Positions 1 to 7,632 are shown, counted from the stretch's first letter. The stretch is 64,000 bases of DNA from Argonema galeatum A003/A1 (GCF_023333595.1 NZ_JAIQZM010000001.1:243100-307099), one strand, 5' to 3'. Program-made: numbers and translations. The notes: generated from the letters alone by a model not told the origin.

Positions 1-141
1 ACTGGCACTGACTCGATGAGTGGTGGCACTGGCACTGACTCGATGAGTGGTGGCACTGGCACTGACTCGATGAGTGGTGGCACTGGCACTGACTCGATGA
101 GTGGCAGCGACACCATGACGGGTGGCAGCGACACCATGAAA
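1..141 (+). repeat. 27-bp in-frame tandem repeat
   Basis: Four near-perfect 27-bp units (core ggtggcactggcactgac) followed by degenerate units. The array starts at or before the window edge. It encodes the N-terminal visible part of the secreted protein, so copy-number changes would alter protein length without shifting frame. Confidence 0.85.
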
Positions 142-582
142 GGTGGTATGTACTACATCTACAACTTCGACGCAGAGAAGGATGTGATACGAGCAGCTGA
201 TTTTGGTTATGGCGATTCAGACGAGTTGTTAGACTCCATCACCAAGAGCGGTCAAGCCCAGAATGGCAAGTACTATTCCATACTTGAGTTGAACGATGAT
301 TACAAGGTGACGATCTTTAGCAATGATAAGCTGACCGCAGATAATTGTCTGGTCGGTACGGGCGATCTTCCTTCCTCAAGAATGAGTAAGAAGATCGCAG
401 AAGGAGATACTCTGTCTATCGGTAAGATTAAGGGTCTGCCTCCCGGACTCCAAATGCAGCTTGACAAGGGAATGCGCTCTCCAAGTGACCTTCCTGCCCC
501 ATTTGCTCCCGAAGAACCAGCCCCACTTTCTGGTGCCGGAACGACTCCCGGCGCAATGGGCGGAATGACTCCCATGATGTAA
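1..582 (+). CDS. Repeat-containing secreted/RTX-like protein, 5' partial
   Basis: The reading frame is open to the left edge, so the true start lies outside the window. It begins with about four copies of a 9-residue unit (reading M-S-G-G-T-G-T-D-S, 27 bp), then two degenerate G-G-S-D-T-M units. From about 160 bp onward comes a non-repetitive domain containing YYIYNFDAEKDVIRAADFG, which resembles the segment that closes hemolysin-type (RTX) calcium-binding proteins. The C-terminus is rich in Pro, Gly and Met. I infer a secreted or surface protein of RTX character. The Gly-Thr-Asp repeats are not canonical GGxGxDxLx nonapeptides, so the family call is tentative. Confidence 0.6.
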   Translation, partial: TGTDSMSGGTGTDSMSGGTGTDSMSGGTGTDSMSGSDTMTGGSDTMKGGMYYIYNFDAEKDVIRAADFGYGDSDELLDSITKSGQAQNGKYYSILELNDDYKVTIFSNDKLTADNCLVGTGDLPSSRMSKKIAEGDTLSIGKIKGLPPGLQMQLDKGMRSPSDLPAPFAPEEPAPLSGAGTTPGAMGGMTPMM

Positions 583-685
583 CACGCCTCAAAGTCTTTG
601 AGAGTGCATCCCTGAAGCCAGAAAATTTCAGGGATTTCTACAGGGACAATAGCCGAATTTAGGCGAGAGGTCATCCGACCTGCTA

Positions 686-726
686 AGCGATCGCACCTTT
701 ATCCAAAATTGGTGCGATCGCTTTTT
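686..726 (+). terminator. Rho-independent terminator built on HIP1 palindromes
   Basis: A perfect 12-bp stem (agcgatcgcacc at 686-697, ggtgcgatcgct at 711-722) with a 13-nt loop is followed by a T-rich run. It lies about 100 bp after the repeat protein stop and before the M20 gene, so it probably ends transcription of the former. Confidence 0.7.
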
Positions 727-783
727 GTTTTAAAGGTTAATATTTGTAAACAACTTCTATAAATTAGTAAACCAAAATTATTC

Positions 784-1962
784 ATGCTTATCGAAATTAA
801 AAACCTAGCCACCAAACTAGCGCCGCGCCTGATTGAAATTCGCCGCCATATCCACTCTCACCCAGAATTAAGCGGCCAAGAACACCAGACAGCCGCCTAT
901 GTCGCGGGAGTTTTGTCTTCCTGCGGTCTGCACGTCCAAGAGGCAGTCGGTAAAACTGGCGTTATTGGAGAACTGGAAGGTAAGAGTAAGGATGCTGGGT
1001 TGCTGGCAATTCGGACGGATATGGACGCCCTACCAATTCAGGAACGCACCTGCCTCGACTACGCTTCTCGCTCTGCCGGAATCATGCACGCCTGCGGTCA
1101 CGATGTCCACACAACCGTCGGTTTAGGCACAGCAATGGTTCTTGCCGAGTTGGGAGAACACTTGGACGGTAATGTTCGTTTCCTGTTTCAGCCAGCGGAA
1201 GAAATTGCCCAAGGAGCCAACTGGATGGTGGAAGATGGGGCAATGGAAAATGTACGAGCCGTTCTAGGGGTTCACGTTTTCCCTTCTATTGTGGGGGGAT
1301 CGGTGGGTATCCGCTACGGAGCTTTAACAGCAGCTGCGGACGATCTGGAGATAATAATTATCGGTGAATCGGGTCATGGTGCTAGACCTCACGAAGCGAT
1401 CGATGCTATTTGGATTGCGGCGCAAGTAATTACTAATCTCCAGCAAGCAATTAGCCGCACCCAAAATCCCCTGCGGCCTGTCGTGCTAAGTATTGGTAAA
1501 ATATCTGGTGGACGAGCGCCCAATGTGATTGCTGACGAAGTGAAAATGCTGGGAACTGTACGTAGTCTCCACCCTGAAACCCGTAGCGCCCTACCCAACT
1601 GGATCGAAAAAATCGTGGCGAATGTCTGTCAGACTTATGGCGCTAGCTATGAATTGAACTACAGGCAGGGGGTGCCAGGAGTGCAAAATGACCCTGTACT
1701 GAACCAGCTGCTAGAAACGGCGGCTAGAGAAGCTTGGGGGACCGATCGCGTTCTGATCTTACCCGAACCTTCACTGGGAGCAGAAGACTTTTCCCGTTAT
1801 CTGGAATATGCACCCGGAGCCATGTTTCGTCTCGGAGTCGGGTTTAAAGAGAAACAAAACTACCCCCTACACCATCCCCAGTTTGAAGTCGATGAATCTG
1901 CGATCGTGACTGGAGTCGTCACTCTCGCCTATGCTGCTTACAAATACTGGCACTATAGTTAA
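784..1962 (+). CDS. M20 family metallo-amidohydrolase (N-acyl amino acid / hippurate hydrolase type)
   Basis: This 392-residue protein has the full set of M20 marks: HSHPELSGQE near residue 24, IRTDMDALPIQE near 76, the metal-binding MHACGHDVHTT at 101-111, LFQPAEE near 134, the lid-domain ESGHGARPHEAIDA, and PSLGAEDF plus LHHPQFEVDE near the end. Family members are cytosolic di-metal enzymes that cleave N-acyl groups from amino acids or related amides. The length matches the family. It stands alone between repeat-rich spacers. The exact substrate cannot be read from sequence. Confidence 0.92.
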   Translation: MLIEIKNLATKLAPRLIEIRRHIHSHPELSGQEHQTAAYVAGVLSSCGLHVQEAVGKTGVIGELEGKSKDAGLLAIRTDMDALPIQERTCLDYASRSAGIMHACGHDVHTTVGLGTAMVLAELGEHLDGNVRFLFQPAEEIAQGANWMVEDGAMENVRAVLGVHVFPSIVGGSVGIRYGALTAAADDLEIIIIGESGHGARPHEAIDAIWIAAQVITNLQQAISRTQNPLRPVVLSIGKISGGRAPNVIADEVKMLGTVRSLHPETRSALPNWIEKIVANVCQTYGASYELNYRQGVPGVQNDPVLNQLLETAAREAWGTDRVLILPEPSLGAEDFSRYLEYAPGAMFRLGVGFKEKQNYPLHHPQFEVDESAIVTGVVTLAYAAYKYWHYS

Positions 1963-2456
1963 TTAAGAATTAAAATATTCATTTTTAATTTTTAATTTCG
2001 CCTTTTTAAGATTCTTATCTGCGTTAATCTGCGTTAATCTGTCTACCCTACGGGAAGGCGAAGCGCCTACATCTGCGGTAAAAATTTAACCCCGATGCCA
2101 ACAGACAATTTACCGTATTATTCTTACACTAGCGATGTAACCGAAAACGATATAAACAGTAAATTTGATATAATAACTCAAGTTGCTAGTTCTTCAAAAA
2201 CCCGGTTTCTCTGGGTAAGTTTGCCATTAACTGTGACTGTCAAACACAAGAAACCGGGAATATGTGGTTGTCAAAGTCGATATTTCGTTGCTCTAACCCG
2301 CATATTCCCGGTTTCTGGCATTATAGAATTGGTGTTCTAGGCAGTCATGTACTTCCTGGGAAGTAAGCACTTTGCTATAACTCCTTAGAAGGATGTAAGT
2401 TAGCCCCTATTTTATTAAGATAGTGGTAATGAAAAAAAGGAGAAACATTTAAGCCT
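1963..2456. repeat. Repeat-filled spacer
   Basis: No convincing gene. 1990-2092 is a dispersed repeat rich in atctgcgt units, also present at 39138-39190. 2047-2070 is a 24-bp insertion within it. 2196-2330 carries several half-copies of the aaacccggtttct palindrome family. The 81-codon frame at 2095-2340 is made of these repeats and is not believed. Confidence 0.7.
2047..2070. mobile_element. 24-bp small dispersed repeat inserted in an older repeat
   Basis: The flanks (gtctac before, atctgcggtaaaaatttaac after) are contiguous in the other copy of the host repeat at 39162-39190, but here they are separated by 24 bp that end in the same ctac found just upstream. This looks like a clean insertion with a 4-bp direct repeat, as expected of the very small mobile repeats known in cyanobacterial genomes. 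Confidence 0.65.
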
Positions 2457-2711
2457 ATGGCATCACCTACACCACTTCTGGGCACCGACTTAATAGACTG
2501 TGCCAAAGCCAATGCCAAACAAGGAATAGAAACCGCCGCTCATCTGTGTGGCTATGGTAAAGATATTAGTAATTTCAAGCAACAACTAAAGCAAGCTTGC
2601 GATCGTATCGGCGTCAAAATTCACGAATTGAGTGACCTGATTACAGATCAGGAGTTAGTAAAAGAAGCAGGGGGAATTGAAATTGCGCCTGATACGGCAT
2701 CAGAGCTTTAA
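2457..2711 (+). CDS. Small conserved-looking cyanobacterial protein of unknown function
   Basis: 84 residues, not recognised as a named family. A Shine-Dalgarno-like aaggag lies about 14 nt upstream of the ATG. The sequence has a predicted helical middle (FKQQLKQACDRIGVKIHELS) and an acidic end, with no membrane segment or signal peptide; it includes three Cys. Codon use and composition are gene-like. Function not assigned. Confidence 0.6.
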   Translation: MASPTPLLGTDLIDCAKANAKQGIETAAHLCGYGKDISNFKQQLKQACDRIGVKIHELSDLITDQELVKEAGGIEIAPDTASEL

Positions 2712-2763
2712 AAAAAATCAACCCAAAATCTGAAATCGGCAATCTAAAACCAAAAATTGTGAC

Positions 2764-2913
2764 AGCAAGACAAGTTGGCTGGCTGAAGTCGAAATTCCAC
2801 GCTATACCCTTGAGGGGTTGAAACGCTGGATGTTAGACTGTAAGCGCACAATTAGCCGCGAGAACTTTCTCTGTGCTTTGGCGTTAGTTGAGGTTTCCGT
2901 AAAATTAAGTTAA
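2764..2913 (+). pseudogene. Gene remnant without a start codon
   Basis: The frame reads TSWLAEVEIPRYTLEGLKRW and continues as coding-like sequence to a TAA at 2911-2913. The frame opens only at 2734 and no ATG or GTG precedes the coding-like part, so I take it as the C-terminal remnant of a lost gene. The family is not recognised. Confidence 0.35.
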
Positions 2914-2961
2914 GTTAAGATAATTGCTGTGTGCTTTGGATCTCAATATCTCAATAAGCGA

Positions 2962-3075
2962 ATGGAAACTACTGATTGGCAGAATTTAATTGCAGGGAGT
3001 CTAGCGATCGCCGTCATAATAGGCGCGTATTTGATGATGTTCACCAACGTTTGGACTACCAAAAAAAAGAAATAA
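2962..3075 (+). CDS. 37-residue single-pass membrane peptide
   Basis: The product starts METTDWQNLIAG, then has a hydrophobic span of about 18 residues (SLAIAVIIGAYLMMF), then NVWTTKKKK. This N-out or N-in single helix with a basic tail is the layout of the small subunits of photosynthetic and NDH complexes, but I cannot match it to a named one. There is no strong ribosome-binding site. Start chosen as the only ATG in frame. Confidence 0.45.
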   Translation: METTDWQNLIAGSLAIAVIIGAYLMMFTNVWTTKKKK

Positions 3076-3118
3076 AGTCAATCATCACTTCTTGAAATGT
3101 CCGATACAACTGGTTTTT

Positions 3119-3481
3119 ATGTTTGATTTCCATACCTTGTCCGAGTTTTCACGTGCCCACTGTATCGCCATTTGTGCGTTTCTGGTGCCAGCCAACTTGC
3201 TCTTGACCTTGCATACACTCATCCTTACAGTAGTAGGTCGCCCGCAAGTGCAGATAGCTCGCTGGGCTGTAATTGCCTGCATCCCTGCGCTATTGATGGT
3301 ATTTCACGTATTTACCTGGTTTGCGATCGGCGTGGTAATGGCTCCCACCTACATCTTGCTGTGCCTGGGTAGCGTCTGTCTAGCCATCAGCATCTGGTCT
3401 CTAGCTCATCCCACAAGCATGAGTCGATTGCTGAACGCCTTGCGGTCAAAAGCCTCGCTCGCCGTCGGATTGGTTAGATAA
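3119..3481 (+). CDS. Small multi-pass membrane protein of unknown function
   Basis: 120 residues from the ATG at 3119 (MFDFHTLSEFSRAHC); an upstream in-frame ATG at 3092 would add nine residues. There are three hydrophobic spans: a first around ICAFLVPANLLLTLHTLILTV, a second around WAVIACIPALLMVFHVFTWF, and a third around YILLCLGSVCLAISIW. The C-terminus is basic. It probably sits in the plasma or thylakoid membrane. The family is not recognised. Confidence 0.65.
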   Translation: MFDFHTLSEFSRAHCIAICAFLVPANLLLTLHTLILTVVGRPQVQIARWAVIACIPALLMVFHVFTWFAIGVVMAPTYILLCLGSVCLAISIWSLAHPTSMSRLLNALRSKASLAVGLVR

Positions 3482-3729
3482 AATAGACAAGGAAGGGGAC
3501 TTTTACCGGCTCCCCTGCCCTACCAGCGACCTACTGCCCTACAACTTGCTATAAGTAAATCATTGACTTGCGATCGCGATCACTTATATTTGTAACGTCC
3601 AGTCACCTGAGTGCAAGCCAATACATCACGCATTTAGAATAATTTTGTCACCTTTCCCTTAACTTCTGCGTCACTGAATTACCCGAATCAAAGGCTCATA
3701 TTATATAGAGTCCAAATGAAACGGGTGTT

Positions 3730-3903
3730 ATGGGTTCTCTACTGAAAATTACAGGTCTAGTTACCTTAATTGTCGGCGTGCAATTTATTCACATGGAATC
3801 TACCTTCGCCACCGTAGACTCCCACAAATCCATGCAACTTGAGAACTACGTACCGCCCGATCAAGGTTGCCCAGACTCTAGCCAAGGTGCTGGAACGCGC
3901 TAA
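3730..3903 (+). CDS. Small secreted peptide with PPD...GTR tail
   Basis: A 57-residue product with a signal-peptide-like N-terminus (MGSLLKITGLVTLIVGVQF) and likely cleavage after FA near residue 28. The mature part ends YVPPDQGCPDSSQGAGTR. Tails of this Pro-Pro/Gly-Ala-Gly-Thr-Arg kind occur in small exported cyanobacterial proteins, as I recall. The end overlaps a possible remnant on the other strand. Function unknown. Confidence 0.5.
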   Translation: MGSLLKITGLVTLIVGVQFIHMESTFATVDSHKSMQLENYVPPDQGCPDSSQGAGTR

Positions 3904-4048
3904 TGGCGTTCTGCGATGCCGAGCGAACATTGAGGTTTAACTGAGTTCGCAGCGTTTCCAGGGGCGTTTCCCAGAGAATATTCCACTGAATGCCAAATAA
4001 GGGTTTTGCCTGTTTTCCCATCAACCAGCCTTCAACCAGTGCATTCAT
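3878..4048 (-). pseudogene. Possible gene remnant, minus strand
   Basis: A 56-codon frame with protein-like composition (GWLMGKQAKPLFGIQWNIL in the first half). It overlaps the end of the plus-strand secreted peptide by 26 bp and lacks neighbours or a clear ribosome-binding site. Not recognised; it may be the end of a degraded gene or chance. Confidence 0.25.
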
Positions 4049-4128
4049 ATACTCGCCGCATACGAATCACAAACCAGCATAGAAACCGGGTTTCTTTATT
4101 AAATTTACTGTTAACCCATATAAATGGT

Positions 4129-4257
4129 CGATCGCATCTCTGGATAGACAGGTGAAGTGCGATCGCAGATCCCGATATAGTTGAAGAAGCCAATATCAGC
4201 AGGCAGGCTTTCTGCGACAAGGAAATCGGATTGCCCAAGGCGCAGGCTCTAGCATTG
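4129..4257 (+). repeat. Toxin-island element, copy 1
   Basis: Shares gatcgcatctctggatagac and the following about 100 bp (aggcaggctttctgcgacaa and on) with 5213-5359. Its right end (ggctctagcattgaga) is shared with the copy at 6058-6258. It sits between a remnant and a degraded gene. Confidence 0.7.
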
Positions 4258-4516
4258 AGATTGACAAATAACTTATCTTGTGCAGAGATGGCAGTGCTGA
4301 ACGTACAGAGCGATCGCGTGAATGTTCGGGTGGCGGCTGAGGCGGCGGATTACCTGTACCGGATGGCTGCGGGTCGTCTCAAACGGTTTGCTACGTATTT
4401 TGATTTGGAGAGTGGGACGGCGCGTTAGCGAAGCGTGCGCGTTAGCGCATTCGCTTTATATTACGCAGCAGTTAGTGTGCGCGGCGTTGAAGGTGACTGG
4501 TAACATGGAAAAATGA
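4231..4516 (+). pseudogene. Degraded gene fragment split by a small dispersed repeat
   Basis: The first half reads coding-like (EAADYLYRMAAGRLKRFATY) in one frame to a stop at 4426-4428. After a GC-rich small repeat at about 4425-4455 (cgttagcgaagcgtgcgcgt) a coding-like tail (YITQQLVCAALKVTGNMEK) follows in another frame. I read this as one gene end interrupted by a repeat. Part of it (ttgacaaataac then tatcttgtg) is shared with 7571-7620. The family is not recognised. Confidence 0.35.
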
Positions 4517-4531
4517 ATGTAAGGTTGTTTT

Positions 4532-4756
4532 ATGTCAAATCTTGAATTATTAGCTCAACTGCGGCAGTTATCCCATGATGAAAAAATTGAAATGATGCAG
4601 TTTTTAACTGCTGAATTAGCGAAAGAAGAAGGTTTAAAATCATTGGATAATGACGTAGTTTACCGTGCTTGGTCGCCTTATGATTATGGTGATGCTGCTC
4701 AGAAATTAATGAGCTTATTAGAACAAGAAGAAGCGAAAGAAAATGCGAAATGCTAA
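4532..4756 (+). CDS. Small partner gene (antitoxin-like) upstream of retropepsin
   Basis: 74 residues, starting MSNLELLAQLRQLSHDEKIE, with a helical N-terminal LxxQLxxLxxxEKxxMMQFL pattern like short cyanobacterial antitoxins and partner proteins of the VapB-neighbour type. The end overlaps the next gene by 14 bp, so the two are translationally coupled. No DNA-binding motif can be proven by eye. Confidence 0.55.
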   Translation: MSNLELLAQLRQLSHDEKIEMMQFLTAELAKEEGLKSLDNDVVYRAWSPYDYGDAAQKLMSLLEQEEAKENAKC

Positions 4757-5030
4757 ACGATTTCCTTTTATTGAACGAAGGAATCAAGCAGGAGAGGCTA
4801 ATGTTTTTCCTTATCTACCCATTACTTTAAGTTATCGGGATTATGTTTCGGAAGTTTTTGGTTTGTTGGATACAGGCGCGAGTCTTAATGTTTTACCGTA
4901 CCATGTTGGTTTAGCATTGGGAGCAGTTTGGGAGGAGCAAACCCTTTCAATTTCCTTAGCAGGTAATCTTGCGCCAGTGGAAGCAAGGGGTTTAACAGAC
5001 TCATCACCTTGGCGAATCGCTCGTCCGTAA
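4743..5030 (+). pseudogene. Retropepsin-like aspartic protease, 3' truncated
   Basis: The product carries the active-site motif GLLDTGASLNVLPYHVG (Asp-Thr-Gly-Ala) near residues 40-56 in a retropepsin-like fold usually of 120-140 residues. After about residue 85 (VEARGL) the sequence changes to the reverse complement of an antitoxin gene, so the last 40 or so residues of the protease fold are lost and replaced by junk. Coupled to the upstream gene. Probably inactive. Confidence 0.65.
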
Positions 5031-5170
5031 GCCAGTACCTCGTCAAAGGCTGGTTCATCTTTGAAAGACCCTGTAATTTGTTGTAGCCAATTTGTCGGTT
5101 GAGGATTTGTCACTTGTTTCTGCAATTTGGCGATCGCTGCTTCTACTGCTGCCATCCGTTCTTCTCGCAT
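4998..5170 (-). pseudogene. VapB-type antitoxin N-terminal fragment
   Basis: On the minus strand the frame starts MREERMAAVEAAIAKLQKQV and continues through NWLQQITGSFKDEPAFDEVL and YGRAIRQGDE, the pattern of short cyanobacterial antitoxins encoded next to PIN toxins. It is cut after about 57 residues by the junction with the retropepsin gene, and its toxin partner is missing. Confidence 0.55.
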
Positions 5171-5212
5171 AGGTGTTGGTTGTCATTGGATTTTACTCCT
5201 ATTGTTATGACA

Positions 5213-5359
5213 GATTGTAACGTCGAAGCGAGCGATCGCATCTCTGGATAGACAGGCTAAGTGCGATCGCAGATCCCGATATAGTGGAAGAAGCCAGCAT
5301 CAGCAGGCAGGCTTTCTGCGACAAGGAAATCGGACTGCCCAGGGCGCAAGCTCGCTTCG
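5213..5359 (+). mobile_element. Toxin-island element, copy 2, with terminal inverted repeats
   Basis: Bounded by cgaagcgag (5224-5232) and ctcgcttcg (5351-5359), a 9-bp inverted repeat around about 118 bp. The body matches copy 1 (4129-4257), and its left part including cagattgta matches copy 3 (6058-6116). No coding capacity. MITE-like in size and structure. Confidence 0.6.
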
Positions 5360-5420
5360 TTGAGTTTGGATGTCCCTATGCTATATGCTATAATGAGAGA
5401 GTTATGTTAGCTAAAAAATT

Positions 5421-5633
5421 ATGAAAAATAATGTTGAAATTAACGAGGAATTGGTTAAAGAAGCCCTGCAATTAACCAACTTAAAAACAGAAAAAGAATT
5501 GATTGATTTTGCTTTGCAAGAATTAATCCGTACCCGCAAAAAGCGGAATTTATTGGATTTGAGCGGACAAATTCAATTTTCAACAGACTACAACTACAAA
5601 GCCTTGCGAGAAAACCGAAATGTTTCTGATTGA
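5421..5633 (+). CDS. vapB: VapB-type antitoxin
   Basis: 70 residues: MKNNVEINEELVKEALQLTN, then ELIDFALQELIRTRKKRNLL, matching the ribbon-helix-helix VapB (DUF2191) group where the first strand and following helices bind operator DNA and the C-terminal tail (LDLSGQIQF) occupies the toxin active site. It overlaps the PIN toxin by 14 bp. Expected to autoregulate the operon; a TATAAT-like box precedes it at about 5386-5392. Confidence 0.85.
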   Translation: MKNNVEINEELVKEALQLTNLKTEKELIDFALQELIRTRKKRNLLDLSGQIQFSTDYNYKALRENRNVSD

Positions 5634-6027
5634 TACTTCTGTTTGGATAAGTGTTTTCCGCAATCGCACAGGTGCATTCCGTCAATCTCTCGAAGCAATA
5701 ATTAACAATGAAAGCATTTTTTTAAGCCGATTTACTCAGATGGAACTCTTGCAAGGTTGCCGAGATGATCGCGAGTGGACGCTATTAGAAACTTATCTTC
5801 AAGAGCAAGACTATATCGAGGCAACTCCCGGTACTTGGGTGGCGGCTGCCCGAATTTATTACGATTTGCAACGACAGGGTTTAACGCTTAGAAGTAGTAT
5901 TGATTGTTGCATTGCTCAACTTGCGATCGAACACCAATTAATTCTAATTCACAACGATCGCGATTTTGAAACGATTCAAAGGGTGCGAGCGCTCAATTGT
6001 TTGCGCTTTCAACCCAACAATAATTGA
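5620..6027 (+). CDS. vapC: VapC PIN-domain ribonuclease toxin
   Basis: 135 residues with PIN acidic residues in order: MFLIDTSVWISVF (Asp5), QMELLQG (Glu), SIDCCIAQLA (Asp) and HNDRDFETI (Asp). Such toxins are Mg-dependent RNases inhibited by the VapB encoded just upstream. Length and motif set are complete, so the module is probably functional. Confidence 0.88.
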   Translation: MFLIDTSVWISVFRNRTGAFRQSLEAIINNESIFLSRFTQMELLQGCRDDREWTLLETYLQEQDYIEATPGTWVAAARIYYDLQRQGLTLRSSIDCCIAQLAIEHQLILIHNDRDFETIQRVRALNCLRFQPNNN

Positions 6028-6057
6028 AAATTAAAGAAGGTGGATTGGTGATGAGGC

Positions 6058-6258
6058 AGATTGTACCGTCGAAGCGAGCGATCGCATCTCTGGATAGACA
6101 GGCTAAGTGCGATCGCGTAGAGTTGTGTCAGTAGTATCGCGTTAGCATAGCGTACCGTAGGCGATCGCAAATCCCGATCGAATATCCAAGGCAAACATCA
6201 GCACACCCCCCCAGCTAGCGACAAGGAGATTCAGGCTCTAGCATTGAGATATGCGAAT
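6058..6258 (+). mobile_element. Toxin-island element, copy 3, with nested insertion
   Basis: The left part (gtcgaagcgagcgatcgcat to ggctaagtgcgatcgc) matches copy 2 and the right end (caggctctagcattgaga) matches copy 1. A 52-bp segment at 6117-6168, absent from copies 1 and 2, lies between two GCGATCGC sites and contains the small repeat core tagcgtaccgtaggcga. Confidence 0.6.
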
Positions 6259-6335
6259 GCCGTTCGTCAGCTACGCTAAAGCCTGGGCAGAATGCACGAT
6301 AATAGAGGCAGCCTAATTAGCATTTCCAAATTTTA

Positions 6336-6614
6336 ATGCAGTTTGAGTGGGATGAAGCGAAGAATTTAGAAAATATTCGCAAACATGAGATTGATTTCGC
6401 AGATGTCTCTGAGATGTTTGATAGTCCAATGCTAATTGAGCTAGACGATCGTTTTGATTACGGCGAAGACCGTTGGTTCGGTATCGGTTTCCTTGGTAAC
6501 GGCATAGCGGTTGTTGTTTGGACAGAACGGCAGAATAACGTGATTCGGATCATTTCAGCACGAAGGGCAAATCGATATGAGCGCCAAAGACTTGAGCAAT
6601 ACCTCTCGTACTAA
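6336..6614 (+). CDS. brnT: BrnT ribonuclease toxin
   Basis: 92 residues: FEWDEAKNLENIRKHEIDF is the BrnT signature, followed by DYGEDRWFGIGFLGN, and RIISARRANRYERQRLEQY at the end. BrnT is a RelE-fold RNase neutralised by BrnA. The toxin-first order and 38-bp overlap with the antitoxin gene are typical of this type II system. Confidence 0.9.
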   Translation: MQFEWDEAKNLENIRKHEIDFADVSEMFDSPMLIELDDRFDYGEDRWFGIGFLGNGIAVVVWTERQNNVIRIISARRANRYERQRLEQYLSY

Positions 6615-6855
6615 TTGGACAGCACTGGAGGCGATGGAAGATGAAGGGATTGATTACTCTGACATTCCACCGTTGACGGAAGAGTTTTTTGAGAAGGCTA
6701 CTTTAAGAATTCCCGCGTCTCAAGCACAGCGCCTAGTTCAGATCGATCCAGATGTTTTGAAGTGGTTCCAAGCTCAAAGCGGAGAATATAAAGCTTTAAT
6801 CAACTCGGTCTTGCGTCGCTACATAGAAGGCGGTGGCGAGCAGTCAGCAGTATAA
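6577..6855 (+). CDS. brnA: BrnA antitoxin
   Basis: 92 residues. SNTSRTNWTALEAMEDEGID is the toxin-binding N-terminal part, and LRIPASQAQRLVQIDPDVLK then INSVLRRYIE form the ribbon-helix-helix-like DNA-binding C-terminal part. Starts inside brnT. Complete in length. Confidence 0.88.
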   Translation: MSAKDLSNTSRTNWTALEAMEDEGIDYSDIPPLTEEFFEKATLRIPASQAQRLVQIDPDVLKWFQAQSGEYKALINSVLRRYIEGGGEQSAV

Positions 6856-6882
6856 CAACCGTTCGATTTTTGCTAACATTCA

Positions 6883-7632
6883 TTAACAAAAACTTCCTGT
6901 TTCATCTGGGACTGTCGGCAGCACCCCATCCACAAGCAGACACGAGAGAACTTCCCGCGTTAATTTCTCGATATTAATTGCGGCATTCAAGTCTCTATCC
7001 AATTCTAACCCACAATCACATCGATAAACTCGTTCTGATAACTCCAAAACCTCTTTGACGAAACCGCAATTTGAACAGGTTTTACTACTTGGCTTAAACC
7101 TGCCAATCACTACTAGCTTACTGCCATACAAGGGACATTTATATTCTAACTGGCGACGGAATTCATAAAATCCCATATCCCCTATCGATGCAGCTAAACA
7201 ATGATTAGCCATCATCCCTGACACATTCAAATCCTCAATTCCTACTACTGCGTGGTTTTTGCTTAAGTAAGAGGTGAGTTTATGTAATGTGTCCAAGCGG
7301 ATATTTGCTATCTTTTGATGCAGACGCGCTAAGGCTTTGACTGCTTTAAACCTGTTGGCAGAACCTTTTTGACGACGTGCTACAATTCGTTGAAGTTTGG
7401 CTAGTTTATGTTTGGCTTTTTGGTAAGACTTCGCACCTGTAAATATCTCTCCTGTCGATAGGGTAGCGTACCGTAGGCGAGCGTTGAAATCTAGGCTCTC
7501 CCGTACTTTGGGATGTGTGAGGTTGCCATCTCCGATGCTCCAGGCTCCTGACCTTTTGAAATCGAAACCAGAAGAGTTGACAAATAACCTATCTTGTGGT
7601 GAGATGGTAATGATGAACTTGCAAAGCGACAC
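6883..7632 (-). pseudogene. tnpB: TnpB (IS200/IS605-type RNA-guided nuclease), 5' truncated
   Basis: The 249-codon frame carries the TnpB C-terminal two thirds: KLAKLQRIVARRQKGSANRF, the RuvC-II glutamate in VVGIEDLNVSGM, the zinc finger CSNCGFVKEVLELSERVYRC plus DC, and RuvC-III DRDLNAAINIEKL. The N-terminal region with the first catalytic Asp is missing; recognisable TnpB starts at ATLSTGEIF, directly after a small dispersed repeat at 7463-7482. TnpB is usually near 400 residues. No TnpA is adjacent. Confidence 0.85.

Noticed and set aside
2095..2340. 81-codon frame after the M20 gene
   Set aside because: It is built from pieces of dispersed palindromes (aaacccggtttct family) and has no ribosome-binding site.
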